Origin: a virus
DNA: 64,000 bases
Direction: 5' to 3' (one strand)
IMG/VR virus record: IMGVR_UViG_3300045996_001613
Coordinates: 1-64,000 of that record
Part shown: in pieces, positions 1 through 6,971 of the stretch
Position numbering within the stretch: the first letter of the stretch is position 1
How the letters are laid out: every line of letters starts with the position of its first letter
Notes under the pieces: generated by a model
Told to the model about the DNA's origin: nothing
What the model saw: the letters and a program-made list of their open reading frames with translations, nothing else
Database searches by the model: none
Translations under genes and position numbers: made by a program

Positions 1-53
1 AAAATGATGTCGCGGCGGAAATATTCGCCATCTTCTACGAAGAATCTACTCAA
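1..53 (-). CDS. 5' end of a gene running off the left edge (tail assembly chaperone position)
   Basis: On the minus strand a TTG at 53 opens a frame (MSRFFVEDGEYFRRDII) that continues past the window edge. A purine-rich ribosome site (AGGGAGAGAG) lies just upstream, and a strong promoter lies 40-70 bases upstream. In siphoviruses the gene after the tail tube is usually the tail assembly chaperone, but 17 residues cannot prove this. An alternative ATG at 32 in another frame is possible. Confidence 0.4.
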   Translation of the reverse strand, partial: MSRFFVEDGEYFRRDII

Positions 54-94
54 TGCTCTCTCCCTCCCCAGGAAGTAATCAGGTTACGAGAAGC

Positions 95-122
95 ATTGTA
101 CTCTCCTTGGTACTGTTGTCAA
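95..122 (-). promoter_or_regulatory. Sigma70-type promoter TTGACA-N16-TACAAT
   Basis: Read on the minus strand, TTGACA (122-117) and TACAAT (100-95) are separated by 16 bases, close to consensus. It lies downstream of the tail tube gene and would give the tail genes left of the window their own transcript. The bases after the -10 (TACAATGCTT) match those at the other late promoter near 10964. Confidence 0.75.
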
Positions 123-136
123 CTTTTGCATGGAGA

Positions 137-164
137 AGGGGGAGGCGCTAAAGCGACTCCCCCT
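137..164 (-). terminator. Hairpin after the tail tube gene
   Basis: AGGGGGAG (137-144) pairs perfectly with CTCCCCCT (157-164), and CGCT/AGCG can extend the stem inside. It sits between the tail tube stop and the next promoter. There is no U-run after it in the minus direction, so termination may be partial, or the stem may protect the tail tube mRNA. Confidence 0.55.
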
Positions 165-183
165 CTTCAAACGACTCCGCTAC

Positions 184-1203
184 TTAGGTAGTGGGTGCGC
201 GATACACGTCCCCATCGTTGTCGTTGGTGATCGAGATCTCCATGAAGCCCGTCCCCGACTCGGTAAGAACCGGAGCAGCCGTAACCTCGACGCCGTTCAG
301 CGTCTCGCCCGCGTCAATCTCGACGGGGGCCTCGGTGTACTGCAGCCTCTTTAGGTCCACTTCAAAGGTGAACTTGTGGATTCCGGAAATCACTCCACCC
401 TCAGCCTTCAGCCGCAGACGCACATCCTCCGGCGTGTCGAGCAGAGACCGGCGATAGTGGCCCACGATGTCAGCCGCGGGGGTGAACGTTACCTCAGGCT
501 CGATGTTGCCCTCCGGCAGGTTCTCGACCTCCTTGGAGCCCAACACGAACTGGTCGGTGACGATGTTGTTGGAGTAGTCCAACGAGTAGTCGAGCAGAGG
601 CACCGATACCTCCGACCCGGCACCCACCGTCATGAGAGCCGACACCTGATGGTAGACCCACTTCCGCGTCAGGTCCTGCGGGATACCCGCGGGCTCGGTG
701 GCGGTGGGATCGAGGAGATATCCTACACAGGCAATCGTTGCCATGAGGTAGGCGTTGGCCTCGACCGATAGGTTCATCTCGTTACCCTTGACGCCGACAA
801 ACTTGTCGATTATGTCCACGTCCGGGTCCTTGTTGATCGTCCAGATCGTAGCAGGCAGCGGCCCCGGATTACCCCCGGCAATCGGGTTCCACACGTGCTT
901 CCAGACCGTGTCCGCGAGGACTACCGTGGTCGTGGGAGGACCCAAGACCATGCTGAGGAACAGGCCGAAGCTGTCGGGCCTAGCCGCAAGCTCGATGTCA
1001 CCCTCATAGACGCGTCCACCATACTCCTGCGCCGTCGGAGCCCGAGACCCTACGGTCTCGTCCAACTCGACAGCCTCGCGACTCAGTGTCAGCCCCTCGG
1101 TCGCCACAGGCGGAGAGAGGATGTTGGTCGCGGTTCCAGCGCGAGGCGTCTTGAGAGCCCCGTCCTCCTGCAATGCCGCATATACCCTATCAGCTTTGCT
1201 CAT
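184..1203 (-). CDS. Major tail tube protein
   Basis: A 339-residue acidic protein that should polymerise into the tail tube. It lies directly after the head-tail connector genes and before a promoter and the tail chaperone position, which is where the tube gene sits in siphoviruses. The sequence is beta-rich with a C-terminal Ig-like stretch (GTGFMEISITNDNDG). It begins at ATG 1203, with GGAATAAGACATG upstream. A strong hairpin follows the stop, as expected for a very highly expressed gene. Assignment rests on position and length; no catalytic motif applies. Confidence 0.75.
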   Translation of the reverse strand: MSKADRVYAALQEDGALKTPRAGTATNILSPPVATEGLTLSREAVELDETVGSRAPTAQEYGGRVYEGDIELAARPDSFGLFLSMVLGPPTTTVVLADTVWKHVWNPIAGGNPGPLPATIWTINKDPDVDIIDKFVGVKGNEMNLSVEANAYLMATIACVGYLLDPTATEPAGIPQDLTRKWVYHQVSALMTVGAGSEVSVPLLDYSLDYSNNIVTDQFVLGSKEVENLPEGNIEPEVTFTPAADIVGHYRRSLLDTPEDVRLRLKAEGGVISGIHKFTFEVDLKRLQYTEAPVEIDAGETLNGVEVTAAPVLTESGTGFMEISITNDNDGDVYRAPTT

Positions 1204-1213
1204 GTCTTATTCC

Positions 1214-1534
1214 TTACTCTTCCTCAGAGCCCTGCTCTGACCCTCCAGAGACCACGGCACTCTCATTGAATGCCTCCATGGACCCCTTGTCACCACGCAC
1301 CGCAGCCTTCTCGTCGTCTTCCAACGCCTCGCGCTGCTCCGCGATCTTTTCCGAGATGGACTTGTCGCCCTCGCGGGACCATCCCTCAAAGATATCGAGA
1401 TAACGTGCTGTCTCCTCGTCTACCTCTATCTCCAACCCGTTCTGCGCGTAACGACTTCCGTCGTTGTACATCGCGATAGGGTCGAACGCGAGGTTGTCGG
1501 GACCGCTGTACTTCATGCTTACTGAGTCAGCCAT
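1214..1534 (-). CDS. Small acidic protein of the head-tail cassette
   Basis: 106 residues, very acidic at the C terminus (ends GSEQGSEEE). It sits between the tail terminator candidate and the tail tube, 10 bases upstream of the tube gene. The starting ATG at 1534 directly abuts the preceding stop, so it is translated as part of the same mRNA. Family not recognised. A charged linker or assembly factor is possible, but that is inference from position only. Confidence 0.6.
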   Translation of the reverse strand: MADSVSMKYSGPDNLAFDPIAMYNDGSRYAQNGLEIEVDEETARYLDIFEGWSREGDKSISEKIAEQREALEDDEKAAVRGDKGSMEAFNESAVVSGGSEQGSEEE

Positions 1535-1951
1535 TTAGATACCCTCCTCGGCTCTTACGCCGATCCTCGTACTCTTGACGAGGTTTGATTCCACAGGAAA
1601 CGGTCTCCCGCCGTTTTCCCAAAACATCCTCTCTACCAGCCCGTTAAGCCCTAGTAGATTGGCCTCAACTTCCTGCTCCAACTTACGCTTGCGTATGTCG
1701 AGCACTACGTCTTGGATCATCTTGTGCGCCCTGTACGAATTGTCGCTTGGCACATATATATCGAATGTGTAGAGGTACGTGACCTCCACTATACGGGTTG
1801 CGAACTCACTGTCCTGCGGCCAGTCGAAGGACAGAACCCCAACCGGGGAGTTCGTTGTGGGGTATACCCCAACCTCCACTTCATTCAGATGCGGAGCCTT
1901 CACGAGGAACTTCTGTAGAGCCGTCTCTATGACATCGAGGTTACCGGCCAT
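1535..1951 (-). CDS. Probable tail terminator / tail completion protein
   Basis: 138 residues with a compact alpha/beta pattern, in the slot between the HK97-gp10-like protein and the tail tube, where the tail terminator (lambda gpU/SPP1 gp17 role) normally lies. It starts at ATG 1951, overlapping the previous gene by 11 bases. Such proteins form a hexameric ring that caps the tail and joins it to the head. Function is inferred from gene order. Confidence 0.55.
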   Translation of the reverse strand: MAGNLDVIETALQKFLVKAPHLNEVEVGVYPTTNSPVGVLSFDWPQDSEFATRIVEVTYLYTFDIYVPSDNSYRAHKMIQDVVLDIRKRKLEQEVEANLLGLNGLVERMFWENGGRPFPVESNLVKSTRIGVRAEEGI

Positions 1952-2456
1952 TCAGCGCCCTCACGATCTCTTGGTTGATGTTCTCTCTCATCTCGTCACT
2001 CGCCTCACTTAATGAGTCTTGCATAACCGGATCAGGCTTCTGTCCCGGATGAGTAACGTATGGGAGTGTCATCCACCTACCCATTCTCTCCCAATAGAAC
2101 CGCATCGTGTACCCCCTGCGTGGCGCAATGACGCGCTCGGGTGGAGCCGTGTCCCATGCACCTGCCCCAAGTTGGGGAAGCACTCCGTGTTCTACCCGGC
2201 TGGCATTGGGCCTGCGGTTGAATACCGAGAAGGTTAGATCCCTATCCCGTACCCCCGAGGCCTCAAAGCCCTGCAAAGTGTGTCCGGTTCGATTGTGTCC
2301 TCGTCGGACCCAATTCTCCCTTACCCTACCTAGTAGGATAACACGATTTCGTTCCTGTGCGCGACGTATCGCGTCACGAAAGTCGGGAGTAGGTAGCTGC
2401 CTGCCGAATATGAATCGGGCCTCGGATTTCACCCGCGTTCTGCGTACAGTCGCCAT
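1941..2456 (-). CDS. HK97-gp10-like neck protein
   Basis: 171 residues. The stretch VTHPGQKPDPVM near the C terminus matches the THPG-x-KP signature of the HK97 gp10 family of head-tail joining proteins, followed by a predicted long helix with REN..QEI. The N terminus is Arg/Lys-rich. It starts one base after the previous stop (2457), so coupling is tight. It is likely a head-tail interface component. Confidence 0.7.
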   Translation of the reverse strand: MATVRRTRVKSEARFIFGRQLPTPDFRDAIRRAQERNRVILLGRVRENWVRRGHNRTGHTLQGFEASGVRDRDLTFSVFNRRPNASRVEHGVLPQLGAGAWDTAPPERVIAPRRGYTMRFYWERMGRWMTLPYVTHPGQKPDPVMQDSLSEASDEMRENINQEIVRALNGR

Positions 2457-3113
2457 CTATCGCCGTATCCCTCTAGGTGCCTTCCATGCCCGGAGCGCCG
2501 GCATTACCTCTGGCGGAAGTCTGTCGGGCATAAGCCCGATTACCGCGGGAGCGCCACCCTGCGCGAACGCTTGGGTGTACTGTGCTATGCCCCCCTTGTA
2601 CCACAGGCTCACAGCGCGAGCCGTCTGGAAATCAATCTCCTTCGGAACTTCCAGATATCCCCATGTACCCGTAACCTTGATGGTCATAGGGTACTGCTGG
2701 AAGTATGCACTCTTGTACGGACCTTTCAGGTTGACCGTGAAGAAGTCCGAGTGCTGCTCTGGCAGAGTCCGCGGATCTATCGGCTCAGATAGCCTCAAGT
2801 ATTGCCCCTTGCGGGGGTACCGCGACTCGGGTAGCAACCTATATTCGATTGTCAAGTCTTCCTCGTCTACTACCGAGGAAATTGTGACCGACTCGTCCAA
2901 GTAGACTATTCGGTCCTTCCACACGAGGAATTCTCGTGTCTCTGCGGGGAGTGGATCGGCTATGGTGAACAGACGCTTGGTTTCATGCCGGATCGCCTCA
3001 GAAGCCGCGGGAATCAAGATGTTCCCTATGAGTTCATCTCGGTCTTCCCTTTCCTCCTGTAGTAGAGCCTTAACATTATCAAGTGTCGTCAGGTTCTCTA
3101 ATTCCTCAGCCAC
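2457..3113 (-). CDS. Head-tail connector (gp6-like adaptor)
   Basis: 218 residues. The N-terminal helices (TLDNVKALL followed by ILIPAASEAIRHETKR) look like the opening of gp6/gp15-type adaptor proteins that dock under the portal as a dodecameric ring. The middle is beta-rich, with a WKDRIVYLDE segment. It follows the capsid-proximal genes and overlaps its neighbour at 3113 by one base. Connector role is inferred from order plus the N-terminal pattern. Confidence 0.6.
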   Translation of the reverse strand: MAEELENLTTLDNVKALLQEEREDRDELIGNILIPAASEAIRHETKRLFTIADPLPAETREFLVWKDRIVYLDESVTISSVVDEEDLTIEYRLLPESRYPRKGQYLRLSEPIDPRTLPEQHSDFFTVNLKGPYKSAYFQQYPMTIKVTGTWGYLEVPKEIDFQTARAVSLWYKGGIAQYTQAFAQGGAPAVIGLMPDRLPPEVMPALRAWKAPRGIRR

Positions 3114-3403
3114 TACCGTATCCCGTATCGGTCTTCGTATTCTGCTAGGGCGTCCGGATCAAGTGCTTCCGATAATCTGGACACCTTCTCCTGCTTAGGA
3201 GTTTGGTATCCGGTGCCCCGTACGCGCTGCTCGCGCATGATCTCCGCAAGTTGCTTGACCGTGAAGCGATTCAAGCGATCCTCCGGAGCCTCCGGCCTGT
3301 GCGCCGGGGTGCGAGCCTCTATGACCTTGGTGTCATAGAAGGCGGGTGTGACTGCATTGCAGCCACACTGCCCTCTCGGGCCTTGACAGTCGTGCCAAGA
3401 CAC
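3113..3403 (-). CDS. Small Cys-containing protein with SAP/HeH-like helix pair
   Basis: The start chosen is GTG 3403, four bases after the upstream stop, giving 96 residues. The frame stays open further upstream, but there it overlaps the previous gene out of frame. The N terminus carries a WHDC..CGCNAVTP cluster with three Cys. The second half (FTVKQLAEIMREQRV) resembles the start of SAP/HeH nucleic-acid-binding helical hairpins. Location between capsid and connectors suggests a minor head component. No firm family. Confidence 0.5.
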   Translation of the reverse strand: MSWHDCQGPRGQCGCNAVTPAFYDTKVIEARTPAHRPEAPEDRLNRFTVKQLAEIMREQRVRGTGYQTPKQEKVSRLSEALDPDALAEYEDRYGIR

Positions 3404-3407
3404 GAAA

Positions 3408-3896
3408 TTACCGGCTGGGAACTCGCTGTCCGGCCTTCGAGTCCTCCGAGGACTCTCCAGACTCGGACTCGTCCGCGTCGGTGCCCTCGTTGGTCGACTC
3501 CTGTGGAGCCTGCCTGAGAGTGTTCGCCTCTGCACCCAAACGGAACGCGGGGTTCACCGGCTCGGGCTGCACGCCCGACTCACCAGTGGGATCACTGATG
3601 TCCGTATCACCCGCGGGGGAGTTGTTGGACGCAAACGCGTCTCCGAACTTCTGCCCCTGAGAAGACGAGGCACGAAGCGACTCGTCCACGGCGCTCACAC
3701 GATCATTGGTGGCCTCCGAGACCTCCTGATCGTATGCCTCCTGATCTTCCTCGTTGGCGTACTCGGCCTTGCCCTCACTAACGAGCTTCTTGGCGCTGTC
3801 GTCCGACGCGTCCACGTACTCCAGACCGAAGGCGTAGCTCTTGGAGCCATCTTCCTTCTCGTACGGAGTGTCTACTTTTGCTAAAACTTTAGCCAT
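3408..3896 (-). CDS. Acidic capsid-proximal protein of unknown role
   Basis: 162 residues. The N terminus (MAKVLAKVDTPYE) and YAFGLEYVD segment look folded; residues 60-162 are rich in Asp, Glu, Ser and Asn and probably disordered. It lies immediately downstream of the major capsid gene beyond a perfect hairpin, with an excellent ribosome site (TAGGAGACAGCATG). Comparable acidic proteins next to capsid genes act as decoration or accessory head proteins, but this is not demonstrable here. Confidence 0.6.
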   Translation of the reverse strand: MAKVLAKVDTPYEKEDGSKSYAFGLEYVDASDDSAKKLVSEGKAEYANEEDQEAYDQEVSEATNDRVSAVDESLRASSSQGQKFGDAFASNNSPAGDTDISDPTGESGVQPEPVNPAFRLGAEANTLRQAPQESTNEGTDADESESGESSEDSKAGQRVPSR

Positions 3897-3913
3897 GCTG
3901 TCTCCTAGTGGTA

Positions 3914-3939
3914 TTGAGGGGGATGCCTCTCCCCCTCAA
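3914..3939 (-). terminator. Attenuating hairpin after the capsid gene
   Basis: TTGAGGGGGA (3914-3923) and TCCCCCTCAA (3930-3939) form a perfect 10-bp stem with a 6-base loop between the capsid stop and the next ribosome site. There is no U-run. It is likely a partial terminator or an mRNA 3'-end stabiliser that sets capsid levels above those of connector genes. Confidence 0.6.
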
Positions 3940-3951
3940 CTACTCCCCACC

Positions 3952-5445
3952 TTATACGGTGGTGAATGTGCCCTTGACGAATGCCTGCGGACGGATGGGA
4001 GCCATGCCCAACCTCTGCTCGGCCAGCACCGCGAGCATGTTGCTCGTGAAGAAGTCCTTGTGCTGGTCGGCAACCCTCACCGATGCATCCTCGCGGTCGA
4101 GCAGGTAGATACCCTGATCGAAGGCTCCGAGGAGGAAGGCGTTCTCCCTGATGCTCGTGGTCACGCGGACATTGAGCCTCCACAGACGCTCGATCCCACC
4201 GTCGACGACAGTCACCCACACATAGTGATTGTCGGTCCCCTTGGCAAGCTCGATATCCTCCCAATCGTTCGGGTGGATGAGCAGTGCGCTCGGGGGGAAC
4301 TGGCTGATCTGCGTCTTGGTGATGGCCCGACGGATGTGGTCGAGACGCCACACACCGTTCGCGTCAGCGGTTCCGGATGCTTGGTTGGCAAGCACCTGCA
4401 CGTTGGGGTTGTTCATAATCCCCTGCAAATTGGGGGAAACACCGTTTCCGTAGAGCAACTGCAACTCGACGCTAAGGTCGAGACCGGCAAGCAGCCTGTT
4501 GTTGATCAGTCCCTGCAACTGCGGTGCGTCAGAGAGAGTCTGGCGGTGCACTACCATGTAGTGCGCAACCGTCCCAATGGGGTACGACTTCTCCGTGAAC
4601 CCGAGCAGCGAGGCTTCGGGCTTCTGGGCACCGTGAGGCGTCATGCCTATCGCGTCCGCAACGACCGGATCGTTCGCGGCATAGGCAGCGCCCGTCGCGC
4701 TAGAGATGGTGACAACCCTCGTGGTCTCGTTGATCGCGGTAATGACCTTCGCGGCACTACGGGTCTGCGGAGCCGCAGCCGTAGCAAGGAAGATCTCCTG
4801 CCCCACGAAGAGACCGGACGTGGACTTAACCGTGATCGTGGTCGCGACGTTGGTCGCGGGCGCGTCCAACTCGGTATACACGTTCGCGTATCCCAACTCC
4901 TCGATGTAGGACACCGTGTCGGAGTTGGTCTGGATCACCGGAATCAACTGACGAATGTCGTTGACACGCTCCGGCTGGCTTATGATGCCTAGATCCTGCG
5001 GCTCGATGAGATGTCCCATCTGGCCGTATCCGGGACCATCTGTCGAGGTCAGAGCCTTGCGGCTCCTGTAGGGCTCAAAGCCCTGGAATCCCACGATGTC
5101 CGACTGCCCGCGGCCACCAGAAGCGATGAACTTCTTGAATGCCTCAGACCCGACGAACTCGGCCCCGATGTTCTTGCGCTCGACCCGGCCACCGAGGACG
5201 CGACCGTCCTCCGCGTTGATCTTGTTTACCTCTGCCTTTATCTCTTCCAGAGATCCAGTCAGATCCTCAAGACGGGAGTTGTACTCACCCATCTTGTTCA
5301 CTACGGCTTCGTCAACCGTAGTCCGAACGCCATCCTTGATTTCTTGGAACTGGCGCTCCTGCTCCTTGACGACGTCCTTCATCTCACCCGAGACGCGGTT
5401 GACCTCGCCAATTATCTGATCTCTAACAGTCTCAAGACCACTCAT
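3952..5445 (-). CDS. Major capsid protein, HK97 fold
   Basis: 497 residues. The first ~100 residues are a charged coiled coil (VKEQERQFQEIKDGV), typical of the delta/scaffold domain removed by the prohead protease. The shell domain follows (LIEPQDLGIISQPERVNDIR, then SYPIGTVAHYMVVHRQTLSDAPQL) and the protein ends with a typical capsid tail (RLGMAPIRPQAFVKG). A Ser/Thr-Ala-rich insertion around residues 195-270 (TITVKST..VVTISSATGAAY) reads like an added beta domain. It lies next to the prohead protease and is followed by a hairpin. Confidence 0.93.
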   Translation of the reverse strand: MSGLETVRDQIIGEVNRVSGEMKDVVKEQERQFQEIKDGVRTTVDEAVVNKMGEYNSRLEDLTGSLEEIKAEVNKINAEDGRVLGGRVERKNIGAEFVGSEAFKKFIASGGRGQSDIVGFQGFEPYRSRKALTSTDGPGYGQMGHLIEPQDLGIISQPERVNDIRQLIPVIQTNSDTVSYIEELGYANVYTELDAPATNVATTITVKSTSGLFVGQEIFLATAAAPQTRSAAKVITAINETTRVVTISSATGAAYAANDPVVADAIGMTPHGAQKPEASLLGFTEKSYPIGTVAHYMVVHRQTLSDAPQLQGLINNRLLAGLDLSVELQLLYGNGVSPNLQGIMNNPNVQVLANQASGTADANGVWRLDHIRRAITKTQISQFPPSALLIHPNDWEDIELAKGTDNHYVWVTVVDGGIERLWRLNVRVTTSIRENAFLLGAFDQGIYLLDREDASVRVADQHKDFFTSNMLAVLAEQRLGMAPIRPQAFVKGTFTTV

Positions 5446-5453
5446 ACTCTCTC

Positions 5454-6248
5454 CTACTTAATGCTCAGTCCGCTGAGTTCCTTACTCAGCAGTATTCCGT
5501 CGAGTGCCGACTGCAGGGCGTCTTCCTCTTGCTTGGTAAGTACCTGCGGGTCGTCCTCCACCACTGGCGTCTCTGGCGTCTCGGGAGTGCTCTTTACCTG
5601 CGGCTTCCGAGAGTGTGCCTTGAGTGCCCTGCGATCCTCTTCACTGCCATAGAGAAGGGTCTTGAAATCGGAGAGGATGCTAAGTGCTGCATCCAGATCT
5701 CGCTCATCAATATCCTCTAGCTCGTTGGCCCGTTCAAGAATCTGATCCTTGCCCATTGCCTTCACCGTGAGAGCCATATCGTGATACTTCGCGACCTGTG
5801 CAATTCTCGCGGCCTCGTTCGCGGGGAACATCACAGGGGAGAACTCGTAGAGCTTCACTTCCTGAATGTGCCGAGTCCACGTATCTTCCTCGTACCACGC
5901 TTTGCCCTTGGGTATCGTGAACCCTACTGAGAGGGACTTCACCACACCGTCGCGCATGTATACAAGGCGATCCTTGTTCTCCTGTGTGTCGCTGGCCTCG
6001 CCAACCACCCACAGCCCGGTCTCGTCTTCAAACATCTTGGTCGGCATCCCGAACGGATCACGATGCCCCCACAAAATGACTATTTCATTGGAGCCCGCGG
6101 GACCCCTCTCCAAGACGGTCTTGCGATAGCAGCCCTTCTCCATGATGTCGCCAACAAGATCTTCATTGCCAAACGTGCTGCAATATCCTTCAAATTGACG
6201 CTTCTGGAGATTGACCTTAACTTCCCAATCAATGTACTTTACGATCAT
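5454..6248 (-). CDS. HK97-family prohead protease (peptidase S78)
   Basis: About 264 residues from ATG 6248. The motif order fits the family: FEGYCSTFGNEDLVGDIMEKG, then ILWGHRDPFGMPT with the expected catalytic His, then KSLSVGFTIPKG with the catalytic Ser, and EVKLYEFSPVMFPANEAA. It should cleave the capsid delta domain and scaffold during prohead maturation. A GTG at 6296 extends the frame, but that region contains a perfect hairpin, so the inner ATG is preferred. The C-terminal 100 residues are acidic and may act as scaffold. Confidence 0.9.
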   Translation of the reverse strand: MIVKYIDWEVKVNLQKRQFEGYCSTFGNEDLVGDIMEKGCYRKTVLERGPAGSNEIVILWGHRDPFGMPTKMFEDETGLWVVGEASDTQENKDRLVYMRDGVVKSLSVGFTIPKGKAWYEEDTWTRHIQEVKLYEFSPVMFPANEAARIAQVAKYHDMALTVKAMGKDQILERANELEDIDERDLDAALSILSDFKTLLYGSEEDRRALKAHSRKPQVKSTPETPETPVVEDDPQVLTKQEEDALQSALDGILLSKELSGLSIK

Positions 6249-6292
6249 GCTTTCCAAGGCAGAACCACCTTGCTGAAATAATGCAAAGACCT

Positions 6293-6315
6293 GCACGTCT
6301 CATCCCGAGACGTGC
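6293..6315 (-). promoter_or_regulatory. 9-bp inverted repeat before the prohead protease
   Basis: GCACGTCTC (6293-6301) and GAGACGTGC (6307-6315) are exact inverted repeats with a 5-base spacer. In the minus direction the stem lies in the leader of the prohead protease gene, downstream of the 33-residue basic gene. It may be a transcript 3' end, an attenuator or a protein-binding palindrome; no U-run follows. Confidence 0.5.
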
Positions 6316-6407
6316 CGGGTCCATGCTCCCCATCCCCTTGTACCGTAGTACAAGACCAAGCATAGCATTCGACATATTTAGTGTCAACTGCTACGTAAGG
6401 TTTTAGT

Positions 6408-6509
6408 TTACTTCTTGCGCTTGCCACGCTTTGAACGCTTGCCACCGCGTCCGCCGCCACCACGCATGCGTGCGCGACCGTAGGCAGATATCTTGCGCTT
6501 GGTCTCCAT
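6408..6509 (-). CDS. 33-residue Arg/Lys/Gly-rich mini-protein
   Basis: METKRKISAYGRARMRGGGG continues as RGGKRSKRGKRKK. It is preceded by one of the best ribosome sites in the window (AGGGGGTGAAC-ATG), so translation is likely although the gene is tiny. About half of the residues are Arg or Lys, separated by a Gly run, like RGG boxes or protamine-like DNA-binding peptides. It lies between the HslV-like peptidase and the prohead protease. A nucleic-acid or scaffold interaction is plausible inference. Confidence 0.65.
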   Translation of the reverse strand: METKRKISAYGRARMRGGGGRGGKRSKRGKRKK

Positions 6510-6524
6510 GTTCACCCCCTAGAA

Positions 6525-6971
6525 TTAATACAGGGACTCTTCGTGAACCTCCCCACCGGAGTAGACGTCCACACTAATAGCCATCTCTACTGCCTCACGA
6601 GGACTCATTCCGTATCGCAGTGCAGCCAACGCGGGTGCGCTTCCGGTACCGATGGCATGAAACTCTTCCCTGACAGGCACCCCTATCCCCTGCCAATCAT
6701 ACAGGTACAGCCCCGACCTTGACAAGACCAAAGCCACCATTCCCTCGTCTTCGTACCTAGGGAGGCTGTCGCGGTCAGCCCCGTCCCTAAACCACTTTAC
6801 AAACGCGGCACAGTCAAAGATCCCGCCAGTCGCCCCGATTAACGCATTGTGATTTCTGTTGTCTACCCGGTGTATCTTCCTTAGTGGGTAGGGCAGTCCA
6901 TTACCCGCGGTCCCCTGAGAGTCCGCGGCCATCTTCACCAGTGGTCTCCTCTGTGCCACGATTGTTGTCAT
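6525..6971 (-). CDS. HslV/proteasome-like Ntn-hydrolase peptidase
   Basis: 148 residues from ATG 6971 (AGAGAGGATAGAGAG upstream), overlapping the portal 3' end by 71 bases. It begins MTTIVAQ, so Thr2 becomes the N-terminal nucleophile after Met removal. It then shows the family's AADSQ (catalytic Asp), LRKIHRV (catalytic Lys), NALIGATGG, and late AIGTGSAPALAALR plus SPREAVEMA, all aligning by eye with HslV. No HslU-type ATPase was seen nearby. Placement between portal and prohead protease suggests a role in head assembly or scaffold turnover. Confidence 0.88.
   Translation of the reverse strand: MTTIVAQRRPLVKMAADSQGTAGNGLPYPLRKIHRVDNRNHNALIGATGGIFDCAAFVKWFRDGADRDSLPRYEDEGMVALVLSRSGLYLYDWQGIGVPVREEFHAIGTGSAPALAALRYGMSPREAVEMAISVDVYSGGEVHEESLY

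Noticed and set aside
3404-3535. Upstream extension of the 3113-3403 gene
   Set aside because: The added residues are Arg/Ser/Pro-rich shadow of the overlapping gene, and GTG 3403 lies just after that gene's stop.
3841-4992. Long plus-strand open frame (383 codons) opposite the capsid gene
   Set aside because: It is the mirror of a strongly supported capsid gene, has no ribosome site and reads as low-quality His/Val/Arg-rich sequence.
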